DNA of 64,000 nucleotides, from the NCBI RefSeq assembly GCF_030812775.1, contig NZ_JAUSTI010000005.1:186001-250000 (forward strand), read 5' to 3'. Below, piece by piece: positions 15,751-25,200 of this stretch. The notes beneath the pieces are model-generated. The model was not told where the DNA came from, searched no databases, and was given only the letters and a program-made list of their open reading frames with translations. Both the position numbers and the translations under genes were made by a program. This DNA comes from Paenibacillus tundrae. GTDB lineage: Bacteria; Bacillota; Bacilli; Paenibacillales; Paenibacillaceae. Within the stretch, counting starts at the first letter, position 1; every line of letters begins with the position of its first letter.

Positions 15751-16599
15751 TCAGTCATTTTTTTGGACTACATAAGATAACATGTCTTCAGCGATGTGCT
15801 CCAGCTCCTGTTCCCCCTCATTCGAGAAGGAATTCTCTGAATCATTGTTCCATTCCAATTCATTCATGCGAAGTTCAAGTAGATCCTGTTGGTCAAGCAT
15901 AAGTGCGTGTGCTGTAAGAGCCTCAATTCCCTTAACGGTGAGCATGTACTTCCCCCGAGACACTCGTTCGAACCAGCCATAATAATTCTTCTGTAGGATC
16001 GATGCAGTCGAACCCACGCCTGTCTGTTTAGCAATAATCGCTGGTGAAGCTTCACCTTCATTCCTTAATGCAGTAGCAACACGTAATGCTTTTTCGCGGT
16101 AAGCCGTCATTAAGGGTTGGCGTGTGCTACCTCCTGTATTGTAGTCTCCGGTACGTTCGTCGAATTCTCTTAGCAGCCGTTGCCGTCTAACGCCGCCTTT
16201 ACGAGAAGATGAAGGGAGCACATGATTTAGTATGATGGGTTCACAGAGGACATCAACCAGAGGCGATTTGGTTTTGAAGAATGTAACCGCAATTAAACCG
16301 AGCCCCAGTTTGTTGCAGACTGAGGTCAGTTCACTCCAGCGTTGGTTCACCGCTCCTCGTTTACTACGGTTACGTTCTACCGCCAAATATACATTTGGAC
16401 TTAGTTTCAATCGTTGCATGCCTTGTAGTAGGAGAGAGAGGTTGAAGGACTTTTTCATCTCCACGATTAGAGGCACGTCCTCATTAGCTCGGATACCAAC
16501 CAGATCACAATGCTTCACTTCGGCTCTCACGGTATACCCTCGCTTCTCGAAGAATGCCTTTATAGGCAGATATAATTCGGTTTCGTATTGAATAGCCAT
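15751..16599 (-). CDS. DUF2161 putative PD-(D/E)XK-type phosphodiesterase
   Basis: A 282-residue protein. The N-terminal half has the nuclease-fold pattern: the Glu of ETELYLPIKAFFEKRGY, Asp of HCDLVGI, and VEMKKSFNLSLLLQGMQRL carrying the E-x-K element. A basic middle region (SSSRKGGVRRQRLL) and a C-terminal winged-helix-like segment (AIIAKQTGVGSTASILQKNYYGWFERV) follow, suggesting DNA contact. I recognise it as the DUF2161 family, whose cellular role is unknown. The start has AAAGGAGCGG. It is the only minus-strand gene in this stretch, diverging from prkA across about 360 bp. Confidence 0.8.
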   Translation of the reverse strand: MAIQYETELYLPIKAFFEKRGYTVRAEVKHCDLVGIRANEDVPLIVEMKKSFNLSLLLQGMQRLKLSPNVYLAVERNRSKRGAVNQRWSELTSVCNKLGLGLIAVTFFKTKSPLVDVLCEPIILNHVLPSSSRKGGVRRQRLLREFDERTGDYNTGGSTRQPLMTAYREKALRVATALRNEGEASPAIIAKQTGVGSTASILQKNYYGWFERVSRGKYMLTVKGIEALTAHALMLDQQDLLELRMNELEWNNDSENSFSNEGEQELEHIAEDMLSYVVQKND

Positions 16600-16958
16600 C
16601 CTCGCCGCTCCTTTCCTGTGAAGATCCTCTACCTTGCTAAGTGCTGTCCGTTTTCCTGAATTAGAACCTTTATTATAGCATATCCGTTCTTTTTTTTCTG
16701 AGGTTCAAGATGTCTGATAGAACAAGGAATGGGTAAAATTAAGACCTGTGAATTGAAAAAAAGAGGTCAACTTATCCAATTTGCCGCATAGGTATGTAAT
16801 ACACTTTTCACAACAATATCAGTCGTTTGGACAGAGGGTGGCGGGACTAATCCGGACCGCAGATGGGTATTCAAGCAGGAGCCGCAATTCTATTGATTTC
16901 TTCATACCATTCGGAATGGTTGACAATCACACTAAAGGAGCCATGGGAGGTACCAAGC
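16600..16958. other. Divergent intergenic region between the DUF2161 gene and prkA
   Basis: This region carries the ribosome site of the minus-strand gene at its left edge and that of prkA (GGGAGG, 16945-16950) at its right edge. A plus-strand frame is open through part of it but shows no protein-like features. A sporulation-type promoter would be expected for prkA, but I found no convincing match to the sigma-E or sigma-K consensus. Confidence 0.4.
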
Positions 16959-18854
16959 ATGAATATTTTTGAACGCGTTGCGGAACATCGGGCAGAGAGT
17001 GACCGTTTGTCATGGAACGGAACATTTGAGGATTACATCGCACTGCTGAGAGAAGATCCGACTCCGGCAATGACGGCTCACGCACGAGTATATCAGATGA
17101 TTGAATCATTCGGCGTGGAAGAAGTGGGTGGACAAAAACGATACAAGTTTTTTGAACAAGAGATTTTTGGCTTGGATCGTTCCATTGAGAAGCTAGTCGA
17201 AGAATACTTCCATTCAGCAGCACGCCGATTGGATGTACGTAAACGGATATTATTACTTATGGGACCCGTCAGCGGAGGGAAATCGACGCTGGTGACGTTA
17301 TTGAAGCGTGGCTTGGAGAAGTTCTCCCGTACAGAAAAGGGTGCAGTGTACGCGATTGAGGGATGCCCAATGCATGAGGAGCCGTTACATCTCATTCCAC
17401 TGGAGCTTCGACCAGAAGTAGAGAAGGAAATAGGTGTTCGAATTGAAGGCAACCTATGCCCTTCCTGCCAGATGCGGCTTCGCACAGAATATGGCGGAGA
17501 TATTAGCCGCGTGAAGGTGGAACGAGTCATCATTTCGGAAGATAACCGGGTTGGGATTGGAACATTCAGTCCATCTGATCCGAAATCTCAGGATATCGCA
17601 GACCTCACAGGAAGTATCGACTTCTCCACAATAACCGAGTTCGGTTCAGAGTCTGACCCGCGCGCTTATCGATTCGATGGGGAATTAAATAAAGCAAACC
17701 GGGGACTCATGGAGTTTCAGGAGATGCTGAAATGTGATGAGAAATTCCTCTGGAACTTGTTATCGTTAACGCAAGAGGGTAACTTCAAGGCTGGTCGATT
17801 TGCGTTAATCAGTGCGGATGAAATGATTGTCGCACATACGAATGAATCGGAGTACAAATCGTTTATTTCCAACAAAAAGAACGAGGCACTGCAGTCCCGG
17901 ATGATTGTGATGCCAATACCTTACAATCTGAAGGTGTCTGAGGAAGAGAAAATTTATGAGAAACTCATTCAACAAAGTGACATGAAGCATGTTCACATTG
18001 CGCCGCATGCGCTGCGGACAGCAGCCATTTTCTCGATACTTACACGTTTGAAAGAAACCAAGAAACAAGGTATGGATCTGGTTAAGAAAATGCGGATGTA
18101 TGATGGTGAGGAAGTTGAAGGGTACAAGGAAGCAGATTTGCGTGAAATGCAGAATGAGTATTTGGATGAGGGGATGTCGGGAATCGATCCGCGGTACGTC
18201 ATCAACCGGATATCCAGTGCTTTGATTAAGCAAAATCTTCAGTGCATTAACGCGCTGGATATTCTTCGGGCAATCAAGGACGGTCTGGATCAACATGCTT
18301 CTATCTCCAAAGAAGAGCGTGAGCGTTATCTAAACTTTATCGCTCTGGCTCGCAAAGAATACGACGAGCTTGCCAAGAAAGAGGTACAAAAAGCGTTTGT
18401 TTATTCATTCGAGGAGTCTGCAAGAACATTGTTTGAGAACTACCTTGATAATATCGAAGCTTTTTGCAATTGGCAAAAAATTAGAGATCCATTGACGGAT
18501 GAGGAAATGGATCCGGATGAGCGCTTGATGCGTTCAATTGAGGAGCAGATTGGCATTTCTGAAAATGCGAAAAAAGCGTTCCGGGAAGAAATTTTGATCC
18601 GAATCTCGGCATACTCCCGCAAGGAGCGCAAGTTCGAATATAGCAGCCATGACCGTCTGCGCGAAGCGATCGAGAAAAAGCTGTTTGCCGATCTGAAGGA
18701 CATTGTCAAAATTACGACATCAACGAAGACACCGGATGCGACACAATTAAAACGCATGAATGAAGTCATTAAGCGATTAATTGAGGAACATGGCTACACT
18801 GCGACGAGTGCCAATGAGTTGCTGCGCTATGTAGGTAGTTTATTGAATCGCTGA
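16959..18854 (+). CDS. prkA: PrkA serine protein kinase / AAA+ sporulation protein
   Basis: A 631-residue protein, the same length as Bacillus subtilis PrkA. The AAA+ core has a Walker A motif LLLMGPVSGGKSTL, a Cys-x-x-Cys insert around CPSC, and the conserved TGSIDFSTITEFGSESDPRAYRFDGELNKANRGLMEFQEM. The C-terminal half is the PrkA kinase-like helical domain. Family members act in sporulation (sigma-K-dependent gene expression) and, in enterobacteria (YeaG), in starvation responses together with YeaH and YcgB. The counterparts of those partners, YhbH and SpoVR, are encoded here at 27.9-30.5 kb. ATG 16959 is set by GGGAGG 8 bp upstream; the frame is open further upstream. Confidence 0.95.
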   Translation: MNIFERVAEHRAESDRLSWNGTFEDYIALLREDPTPAMTAHARVYQMIESFGVEEVGGQKRYKFFEQEIFGLDRSIEKLVEEYFHSAARRLDVRKRILLLMGPVSGGKSTLVTLLKRGLEKFSRTEKGAVYAIEGCPMHEEPLHLIPLELRPEVEKEIGVRIEGNLCPSCQMRLRTEYGGDISRVKVERVIISEDNRVGIGTFSPSDPKSQDIADLTGSIDFSTITEFGSESDPRAYRFDGELNKANRGLMEFQEMLKCDEKFLWNLLSLTQEGNFKAGRFALISADEMIVAHTNESEYKSFISNKKNEALQSRMIVMPIPYNLKVSEEEKIYEKLIQQSDMKHVHIAPHALRTAAIFSILTRLKETKKQGMDLVKKMRMYDGEEVEGYKEADLREMQNEYLDEGMSGIDPRYVINRISSALIKQNLQCINALDILRAIKDGLDQHASISKEERERYLNFIALARKEYDELAKKEVQKAFVYSFEESARTLFENYLDNIEAFCNWQKIRDPLTDEEMDPDERLMRSIEEQIGISENAKKAFREEILIRISAYSRKERKFEYSSHDRLREAIEKKLFADLKDIVKITTSTKTPDATQLKRMNEVIKRLIEEHGYTATSANELLRYVGSLLNR

Positions 18855-18878
18855 CGAATATCAGACCATTCCGGATCA

Positions 18879-18932
18879 GGCTCTTAATGCCTGCTGTGAG
18901 GCTCCTTCACGGCAGGATTGAGGGCCTTTTTA
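18879..18932 (+). terminator. Intrinsic terminator after prkA
   Basis: CCTGCTGTGA (18890-18899) pairs with TCACGGCAGG (18907-18916), extended outward by GGCTCTTAAT/ATTGAGGGCC and followed by TTTTT. Confidence 0.88.
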
Positions 18933-19030
18933 CATGATTTACATAGAAATGAAGTGAGTTTAATCACAATTCTGTACAAATTTATGACAAAATAGTTCTA
19001 ATGGTTTATGAAAAAGTAGGTCATTTAGTC

Positions 19031-19036
19031 TATAAT
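19031..19036 (+). promoter_or_regulatory. Possible -10 box upstream of the globin sensor
   Basis: A consensus TATAAT lies at 19031-19036, but the -35 position (TGAAAA-like) is weak. The inverted-repeat element at 19071-19273 sits between this box and the gene it would serve, so the transcript would carry the element in its leader. Confidence 0.35.
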
Positions 19037-19070
19037 CTATACAATATTTAGAAATTAAAGTTTTTTATAG

Positions 19071-19273
19071 TACGTGTTCAAAAAGATCGGTTTTCAGTAC
19101 CGAGAAGGTGGGATGAAGATAGAAATGGAGTAGCGGAGCGTAGGAAAACTACGTGAGCAACTACATGTTACAAGCTTCGTAAGCTCCACTTATTTCGGCT
19201 GAATTCCATATTCGATGCTAAGATGCCGCTCGCGCATCCTTCGTAATCAAAAGCGGACTTTTTGAACAACCTC
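19071..19273. mobile_element. MITE-like inverted-repeat element with TTATAG direct repeats
   Basis: This 203-bp non-coding segment starts TACGTGTTCAAAAAG and ends CTTTTTGAACAACCTC; GTTCAAAAAG and CTTTTTGAAC are exact inverse termini. It is flanked on both sides by TTATAG (19065-19070 and 19274-19279), as a target-site duplication would be. A 60-bp version is at 91-150 and a degenerate one at 30775-30842. It has no open frame of note. It lies only about 30 bp before the start of the globin-sensor gene. Confidence 0.6.
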
Positions 19274-19305
19274 TTATAGCTTACTAAGGAGTCGATTACA
19301 TCACT

Positions 19306-20304
19306 ATGAGTATTGCTGCAGCAAGACAGAAACAACTCGATTATATTGGACTGACAAGCAAAGATTTGCAGTTACTTGCCGCTCATCGGCCAGTCTTTGA
19401 GAAAGTGGTAAATGAAGTTGTTGATCACTTTTACAGACATGTAGGCAACTATCCTGAACTGGTGGATCTGATTGCTCGATTCTCTAACATTGACCGATTA
19501 AAAGAAACACAACGCATGTATTGGTTATCCATGACGGACGGTATCGTGGATGACGCTTATATTAATCAACGTATTGAGATTGGGTTGGTACACTCACGAA
19601 TTGGTTTGTCTGAAGATTATTATCTAGGTACATATATGGTCTATCTAGATATTGCGACAACCATTTTCCAGCAGGTTATTCCTGAGTCATGGCATCCCAT
19701 CATTCAAGCACTTAGCAAAATGTTCAATCTAGATTCTCAGCTTGTACTGGAAGCCTATGAGAAAAAAGAAAAAGAAAAGCTGCATCATCTTGCGGCGGAT
19801 CAACAAAATACGTTGTTGGCCATTACGCAAATTACACAACAGCTGACAGGTATGATCAGCGAACTGAATGAAAATGCACGAGCGATCTCTGATGTGGCTA
19901 TGCAAACGGCAGCTTCCCAGGATCAAGCACATGAACTGCTGGAAGAGTTAACAGGAGAAATGCATCAGATCGGCAAGATGGGGGAGCTCATCCGCGAAAT
20001 TTCAGATCAGAGTCACCTCGTTGGATTGAATGCAGCAATTGAAGCTGCACATGCTGGGGAGTTCGGTCGGGGCTTTGAAGTAGTTGCAAGTGAGGTGCGT
20101 AAGCTTGCAGCGAGTTCTCGGGATGCACAAGGAAAGATTCAGGCTAATCTAGAGCAGATTATGAAGAAGCTCAGTCATGTACAGAAGGAATCAGAACATA
20201 CGTCTCAGGGGGCACGAAGTCAAGCATCCCGTTCTCAAGAGCTGGCTGTGTTCGCCACAACGATGGAGAAATTGGCAGTGGATCTGCAGAAACTGGATCA
20301 TTAA
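19306..20304 (+). CDS. Globin-coupled sensor chemoreceptor (HemAT-like, short)
   Basis: A 332-residue soluble protein. Residues 1-175 are a globin-coupled sensor domain that should bind heme through the proximal His96 ([20 protein letters not shown]). The remainder is a methyl-accepting-type signalling helix pair whose tip [38 protein letters not shown] is well conserved. It should report oxygen or redox state to CheA/CheW. It is about 100 residues shorter than Bacillus HemAT (432), with fewer heptads on each side of the tip. There are no transmembrane helices. A ribosome site AAGGAG is present. Confidence 0.9.
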   Translation: MSIAAARQKQLDYIGLTSKDLQLLAAHRPVFEKVVNEVVDHFYRHVGNYPELVDLIARFSNIDRLKETQRMYWLSMTDGIVDDAYINQRIEIGLVHSRIGLSEDYYLGTYMVYLDIATTIFQQVIPESWHPIIQALSKMFNLDSQLVLEAYEKKEKEKLHHLAADQQNTLLAITQITQQLTGMISELNENARAISDVAMQTAASQDQAHELLEELTGEMHQIGKMGELIREISDQSHLVGLNAAIEAAHAGEFGRGFEVVASEVRKLAASSRDAQGKIQANLEQIMKKLSHVQKESEHTSQGARSQASRSQELAVFATTMEKLAVDLQKLDH

Positions 20305-20330
20305 GCTGTAGATAATACACTTGTTGGAAC

Positions 20331-20365
20331 CGGTATTACCGTTTCTGGCTGTTTTAAGCTATAAT
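20331..20365 (+). promoter_or_regulatory. Promoter and possible autoregulatory operator of the LacI gene
   Basis: A consensus -10 TATAAT is at 20360-20365 with a poor -35. Just upstream lies the palindrome CGGTATTACCG (20331-20341), flanked by AAC and TTT, which resembles a LacI-family operator and could mediate self-control. Confidence 0.45.
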
Positions 20366-20439
20366 GGGTAGACAAACCTGCCGATACGTTAGCGAAAGCA
20401 GCCGGAGACAGGGGATTTATAAGAGGTTGAGGTGATCAG

Positions 20440-21444
20440 ATGGCTTCTATCCATGATGTGGCCAAAGAAGCGGGCGTATCTGTTGCAACCGTTTCCAAAG
20501 TGCTGAACGACTATCCTGATGTAAGTGACAAAACTCGAAAAAAAGTCAATATAGCCATCGAACTATTAAAATATCAACCCAATGTGGTTGCACGTGGATT
20601 AGTTAAACGTCGCTCTTGGACAGTAGGCGTACTCTTAACCGTACCGTTTACCAACCCATTTGTATCGGAATTGTTGGAAGGGATCAAAACAGCGCTAGAG
20701 AATAGCGGTTATGATCTTGTTCGTTTATCTACCCGTTTCGATGACCCTGGCTATTCATTCATTAAGCATTGCCGGAGCCGTAATGTGGATGGTGTTGTTG
20801 TATTTGGTGAAGGAAGAGAAAACAAAAGTATTGAGGAACTAGTTCATGCAGAGATTCCAACGATGTTTGTGGATACGGATCTGTTCGGCAAGCGAGCTGG
20901 ATATATCACAACGGATAATGCGAATGCTATTGGCATGAGTGTTAAACATTTAGTTGAGCTGGGGCACCGCCGGATTGCGTATATTTCGGGGACGTTAGGT
21001 TCAGCGGTAGCGAACCTGAGGCTAGACGGATACAAAGAAGGGCTGAGACGCTGTGAGATCCCATATTCAACCATCTACTTGGAAGAATGTGATTATTCTT
21101 TTGATGGTGGAGGTAAAGCAGCGAGAAGGCTATTAGCCCTGAAGGATCATCCTACTGGCATTGTCTGTGCTTCGGACATGTCCGCATTTGGAGCCATTCA
21201 AGAAATTGAACGGCATGGTCTACGTGTACCTGAGGACATATCTGTTATTGGCTTCGACAATACATACTATGCACAGGTGTTCAAGCCTGGACTAACGACG
21301 ATTAATCAAAATATATATTCGATTGGTATCAAGTCGATTGAGTATCTGATTGCTATGATCGAGAATCCAGACTATACGCCTCCAGTAGTTACGGAGCCTT
21401 CCAATCTGGTCATTCGTCATACAACAGCACCTGTGCCTGAGTAG
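20440..21444 (+). CDS. LacI-family transcriptional regulator
   Basis: A 334-residue repressor with the N-terminal helix-turn-helix HDVAKEAGVSVATVSKVLNDYPDVSD and hinge YQPNVVARGLVKR, followed by a sugar-binding-protein-like sensor (GYITTDNANAIGMSVKHLVELGHRRIAYISG; VIGFDNTYYAQVFKPGLTTINQN). It lies directly upstream of the GH10 xylanase gene in the same orientation, separated by its own terminator, so it probably controls that gene or a related xylan regulon; this is inference from position. The start has GAGGTGATCAG. Confidence 0.9.
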   Translation: MASIHDVAKEAGVSVATVSKVLNDYPDVSDKTRKKVNIAIELLKYQPNVVARGLVKRRSWTVGVLLTVPFTNPFVSELLEGIKTALENSGYDLVRLSTRFDDPGYSFIKHCRSRNVDGVVVFGEGRENKSIEELVHAEIPTMFVDTDLFGKRAGYITTDNANAIGMSVKHLVELGHRRIAYISGTLGSAVANLRLDGYKEGLRRCEIPYSTIYLEECDYSFDGGGKAARRLLALKDHPTGIVCASDMSAFGAIQEIERHGLRVPEDISVIGFDNTYYAQVFKPGLTTINQNIYSIGIKSIEYLIAMIENPDYTPPVVTEPSNLVIRHTTAPVPE

Positions 21445-21463
21445 ATGACCATAAGAACAAAAA

Positions 21464-21490
21464 GAGGACAGCCATTGGCTGTTCTTTTTT
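21464..21490 (+). terminator. Intrinsic terminator after the second LacI gene
   Basis: AGGACAGCC (21465-21473) pairs with GGCTGTTCT (21477-21485), then a T-run. Confidence 0.88.
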
Positions 21491-21603
21491 GGTATGTGAT
21501 TAGAAGATATGCCTTATCTTTGGGTAATCGTATTCGCTGCTGAAGTTGATGATGGTAGGGGTGAAAATGGAACAAGATGGTAATTAAATCCTTTAGTGGT
21601 CTA

Positions 21604-21622
21604 TATAATGAAAGTGTTTACA
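21604..21622 (+). promoter_or_regulatory. -10 box and cre-like site of the xylanase gene
   Basis: TATAAT (21604-21609) overlaps TGAAAGTGTTTACA (21609-21622). The latter fits the CcpA cre pattern TGnAAnCGnTnnCA except for a T in place of the central C, so glucose repression is plausible. The -35 region is poor, as expected for a regulated promoter. Confidence 0.5.
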
Positions 21623-21663
21623 AAAGCATCGATGTATACAAGAAATACGAAGGAGGCAATGGG

Positions 21664-24600
21664 ATGCGTTATCGAAAATGGTGGAGCTTGTGCTTAACAA
21701 TGGTCATGGTCATCAGTTTACTGCCTATGACGAGTCCAGGACATATTAGTGCCGAGGCAGCAGGTGAGGCTGACTTATTACTGTCTCATTCTTATGAAGA
21801 GGGTACATCCCAAGGGTGGGCACCTAGAGGCAGTGTTACGCTCGCCGTAACGGAGGAAGATGCGTATGAAGGAACACACGCTCTCCAGACAACAGGCCGA
21901 ACCGCAGCGTGGAATGGACCTGCCTTATCCGTAACCAATTTATTGGAGAAACACGCTGTCTATGAAATATCAGGATATGTGAAGCTGTTACCTGGGACGA
22001 CTCCGGCTAATCTTAAGTTTACTGTTGAGCGTCGTGAAGGTACTCAGCCTGCACAATATGATCAAGTAAATACGGCTTTTTCTGTAACTGATCAGGAATG
22101 GGTTAAGTTACAGGGACGGTATAGCTATGAGCAAGGAACCGACCTGCTATTGTACTTAGAGAGTGATGACCCAACGAGTAGTTATCTGTTGGATTCGTTC
22201 CAGTTGCGACGGGTAACTGCTGCACCGGAGCCTGAGAATCCAAGTGAACCTGGTGAACAGCTGTTTGCAGCCGATTTTGAGAATAATCAGGTGGGAGAAT
22301 GGCGCCCGCGGGGTTCTGAGCAGCTGAGTGTTGTCACAGGCATTGGCCATAACAGTACGCGTAGCTTGAAGACCTCCTCCCGTACAGAAACATTTCATGG
22401 ACCGCTCATCGAGGTGTTGAATCACTTGGAGAAGGGAAGCACCGTGCATATTTCCTTTTGGGCGATGTATGATGAAGGGCCAGCCACTCAAGTCATTAAT
22501 GGTTCCTTGGAGAAGGAGTATCATGGCGACAGTTCAACCAGAGAATATGCTACATTTGCTTCAACCAGTTTGACTAAAGGACAATGGAAGAAAATTGAGG
22601 CGGAGGTCGTCGTTCCAAGTGAAAGTAGTGGAATTACCGGCTTTCGATTCTATGCGGAGACCCCATGGAAACCGTCTGGAAATGTGACAGAGGCAGATAC
22701 GATTCCATTTTACATCGATGATGTTGTTATTACAGCGGCAGACTCACTAGAAATTGAACAGGACATTCCAAATCTAGCTAGCACGCTCGGAACATCTTAT
22801 GACGTTGGGGCGGCTATTGATTTGTCAGCTCTTAATCCACAAGATCCACATGCACAGTTGTTAGTCAAGCATTTCAACAGCATTACCGCGGGTAACTTTA
22901 TGAAGATCGATGCGATGCAACCACGTGAAGGTGAGTTTGTCTGGTCGGACACCGATCGATTAGTTGAGTTTGCCGAGAACAACAATATGCAGGTAAGAGG
23001 TCATACGTTAGTATGGCATAGCCAAGTCCCCGAATGGTTTTTTACAAGTCCAGATGATGCATCACAGCCAGCAACTAGGGAACAACTTCTTGCACGGATG
23101 AAGACACATATTCAGACAATCATGCATCGATATCAAGGCAAAGTTCACACGTGGGACGTTGTCAATGAAGTCATCTCGGATGGAGGAGGTCTGCGTAATC
23201 AGGCAAGTGGCTCCAAGTGGAGAGATATCATTGGTGATGTAGATGGTGACGGTGATGACAGTGATTATATTGAATTAGCTTTCCGGTATGCACGCGAAGC
23301 TGATCCTAACGCTGTGCTGGTCATCAACGACTATGGGCTGGAAGGTAGTGCTACTAAACTAAATGATATGGTGGAACTGGTCGAAAAACTGCTAGCGAAG
23401 GGTACACCGATTGATGCGGTTGGGTTCCAAATGCATGTGTCTATGTATGGACCGAATGTAAAGCAAATCCGTGAAGCATTTGAGCGAATTGTTGCTCTAG
23501 GAGTCAATATACAAGTGACAGAGCTGGATGTGTCTATCTATTCAGGTTCATCGGAGCAGGAGAAACCAGTCACAGATGAACTAATGATACAGCAGGCATA
23601 CCGGTATAAGGAATTGTTTGACCTGTTTCAGGAGTTTGATCAGCGCGGAGTACTGGATAGCGTAACCGTCTGGGGGCTTGCGGATGATGGAACATGGCTG
23701 GATAATCATCCCGTGCAGGGGCGAAAAGATGCACCTCTTTTATTTGATCGGAAACTGAAAGCGAAACCCGCTTACTGGGCATTGGTTGATACGACAACAC
23801 TGCCGGTGGTTCGGAACGAATGGACAGCGAACAAGGCTAGCCCTGCTATGCCGGATCGCAAAGGACAGGAAGATGTGCTTTGGGGAGCCGTGAAAGGTGT
23901 GCAAGTTTCCCATAGAGTAGAAGGTACTTCGGATGTTAAGGGGCAAGCAAGCGTGCTGTGGGACAATAAAAAGGTAAATCTTCGCATAGAAGTACTAGAC
24001 ACCTCCCGACAAAAAGGGGATCAAGTGCAGGTGTTCCTTGAAGAAGAATTGAATGACCTAACAGACGAAGGGGTGGCTGATTCTACTACCAAGAAGAAAA
24101 AAGAACCTAAGCCAGTGAATGGACAGTATACATTTGAACGACATGGCGGCAAAGGGAAAGATCATAAGTTATACAAAGTAAAAGAGACATCGACGGGTTA
24201 TATCATTTATGCAGCTATCCCATTGTCAGCCTCTGTACTTGCCGAAGGCAAAACGTTGTCCATGGATTATCGAATTCAGGATCAGCAGGCGCATGGTCGC
24301 ACCTCCGTTGTTGTCTGGAACGATGTCAATAATCAACAACCGAATGAACCGGGGAATCGTGGCAAATTGAAACTAGGCAGTACCCTGAAACATACGAAGG
24401 TCACGTACGGTACACCTGTGTTAGATGGTCAGAAGGATCGTGTATGGAACAAGGCGGCTTCCATTCAAACGGATGTGTGGGTTCTTGGGAGCTCTGGGGC
24501 AACGGCGACAGCACAATTGTTATGGGATGAACAATACTTGTATGTGCTCGCTGAGGTTAGAGACCCCCTGCGTAGCAAAGCTAGTGTGAATGCATATGAG

Positions 24601-24957
24601 CAGGATTCCATTGAAATTTTTGTGGACCCCAATCATAACAAAACGTCGTTTTATCAAGACGATGATGCCCAGTATCGAATTAATTATGATAATGAAACTT
24701 CTTTTGGAGGCAATGCGCTTCAGGATCGGTTTCAATCGTATACACGTCTGACGAATGCGGGTTACTTTGTAGAAGCAGCCATTCCATTAGATCGGGTGTC
24801 GACCCATAATGAACCGTGGATCGGATTCGATCTGCAAGTGAACGACGATAGTACAGGTGAAGGCAAACGTAGTAGTGTCTCCATCTGGAGTGATGTTTCA
24901 GGCAATTCATATCGAGATACCTCGGGATTTGGTAACCTGCTGCTCGTTCGCAAATGA
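21664..24957 (+). CDS. Secreted multidomain endo-1,4-beta-xylanase: CBM22-CBM22-GH10-CBM9-CBM9
   Basis: A 1097-residue exported enzyme that cuts xylan backbones outside the cell. The signal peptide (basic RYRKWW, then LCLTMVMVISLLPM, cleavage near AEAA) is followed by two CBM22-like modules (about 40-190 and 203-360, each with a WxPRGS motif), a short Pro/Glu linker between them, and a GH10 catalytic domain (about 366-715). The acid/base is Glu502 in WDVVNEV and the nucleophile Glu620 in QVTELDVS. Two CBM9-like modules occupy about 722-900 and 910-1097. No S-layer homology domains follow, so it is released rather than cell-bound. ATG 21664 is supported by AAGGAGG; the frame is open earlier. 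Confidence 0.93.
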   Translation: MRYRKWWSLCLTMVMVISLLPMTSPGHISAEAAGEADLLLSHSYEEGTSQGWAPRGSVTLAVTEEDAYEGTHALQTTGRTAAWNGPALSVTNLLEKHAVYEISGYVKLLPGTTPANLKFTVERREGTQPAQYDQVNTAFSVTDQEWVKLQGRYSYEQGTDLLLYLESDDPTSSYLLDSFQLRRVTAAPEPENPSEPGEQLFAADFENNQVGEWRPRGSEQLSVVTGIGHNSTRSLKTSSRTETFHGPLIEVLNHLEKGSTVHISFWAMYDEGPATQVINGSLEKEYHGDSSTREYATFASTSLTKGQWKKIEAEVVVPSESSGITGFRFYAETPWKPSGNVTEADTIPFYIDDVVITAADSLEIEQDIPNLASTLGTSYDVGAAIDLSALNPQDPHAQLLVKHFNSITAGNFMKIDAMQPREGEFVWSDTDRLVEFAENNNMQVRGHTLVWHSQVPEWFFTSPDDASQPATREQLLARMKTHIQTIMHRYQGKVHTWDVVNEVISDGGGLRNQASGSKWRDIIGDVDGDGDDSDYIELAFRYAREADPNAVLVINDYGLEGSATKLNDMVELVEKLLAKGTPIDAVGFQMHVSMYGPNVKQIREAFERIVALGVNIQVTELDVSIYSGSSEQEKPVTDELMIQQAYRYKELFDLFQEFDQRGVLDSVTVWGLADDGTWLDNHPVQGRKDAPLLFDRKLKAKPAYWALVDTTTLPVVRNEWTANKASPAMPDRKGQEDVLWGAVKGVQVSHRVEGTSDVKGQASVLWDNKKVNLRIEVLDTSRQKGDQVQVFLEEELNDLTDEGVADSTTKKKKEPKPVNGQYTFERHGGKGKDHKLYKVKETSTGYIIYAAIPLSASVLAEGKTLSMDYRIQDQQAHGRTSVVVWNDVNNQQPNEPGNRGKLKLGSTLKHTKVTYGTPVLDGQKDRVWNKAASIQTDVWVLGSSGATATAQLLWDEQYLYVLAEVRDPLRSKASVNAYEQDSIEIFVDPNHNKTSFYQDDDAQYRINYDNETSFGGNALQDRFQSYTRLTNAGYFVEAAIPLDRVSTHNEPWIGFDLQVNDDSTGEGKRSSVSIWSDVSGNSYRDTSGFGNLLLVRK

Positions 24958-25154
24958 TAAAGCATGAGATGAAGCATAATTCGTGTCCGATTCAATGAAT
25001 TGGCAGACAATAGATATGGAAATAAGTGTTGATTTTCGGGAGTAGGACGATTAGACTATAAACATCAATATTAAACGGGTTTCAGATGTGCATATAGCTA
25101 GGGATACGTGATGTATCCGCTTGCTGGAGTTTGTGGTTACAAGTCAAATGAAGT

Positions 25155-25200
25155 GAAGGGAGTGCCTGTCACCGGGACAGAGCACTCGCTTCTTTTTTTA
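25155..25200 (+). terminator. Intrinsic terminator in the leader of the GGDEF-EAL gene
   Basis: GAAGGGAGTGCCTGTC pairs with GACAGAGCACTCGCTTC around ACCGG, followed by TTTTTTT. It ends about 50 bp before the start codon of the gene at 25248. It either isolates that gene from upstream transcription or acts as an attenuator within a leader that also contains the hairpin GGATAC-GTGAT-GTATCC at about 25102-25118. Confidence 0.8.

Noticed and set aside
25021..25200. c-di-GMP riboswitch before the GGDEF-EAL gene
   Set aside because: The GGGACGCAAAGCC-type core and GNRA receptor of class I are absent, and no class II core was recognised. Only the terminator and generic hairpins remain.
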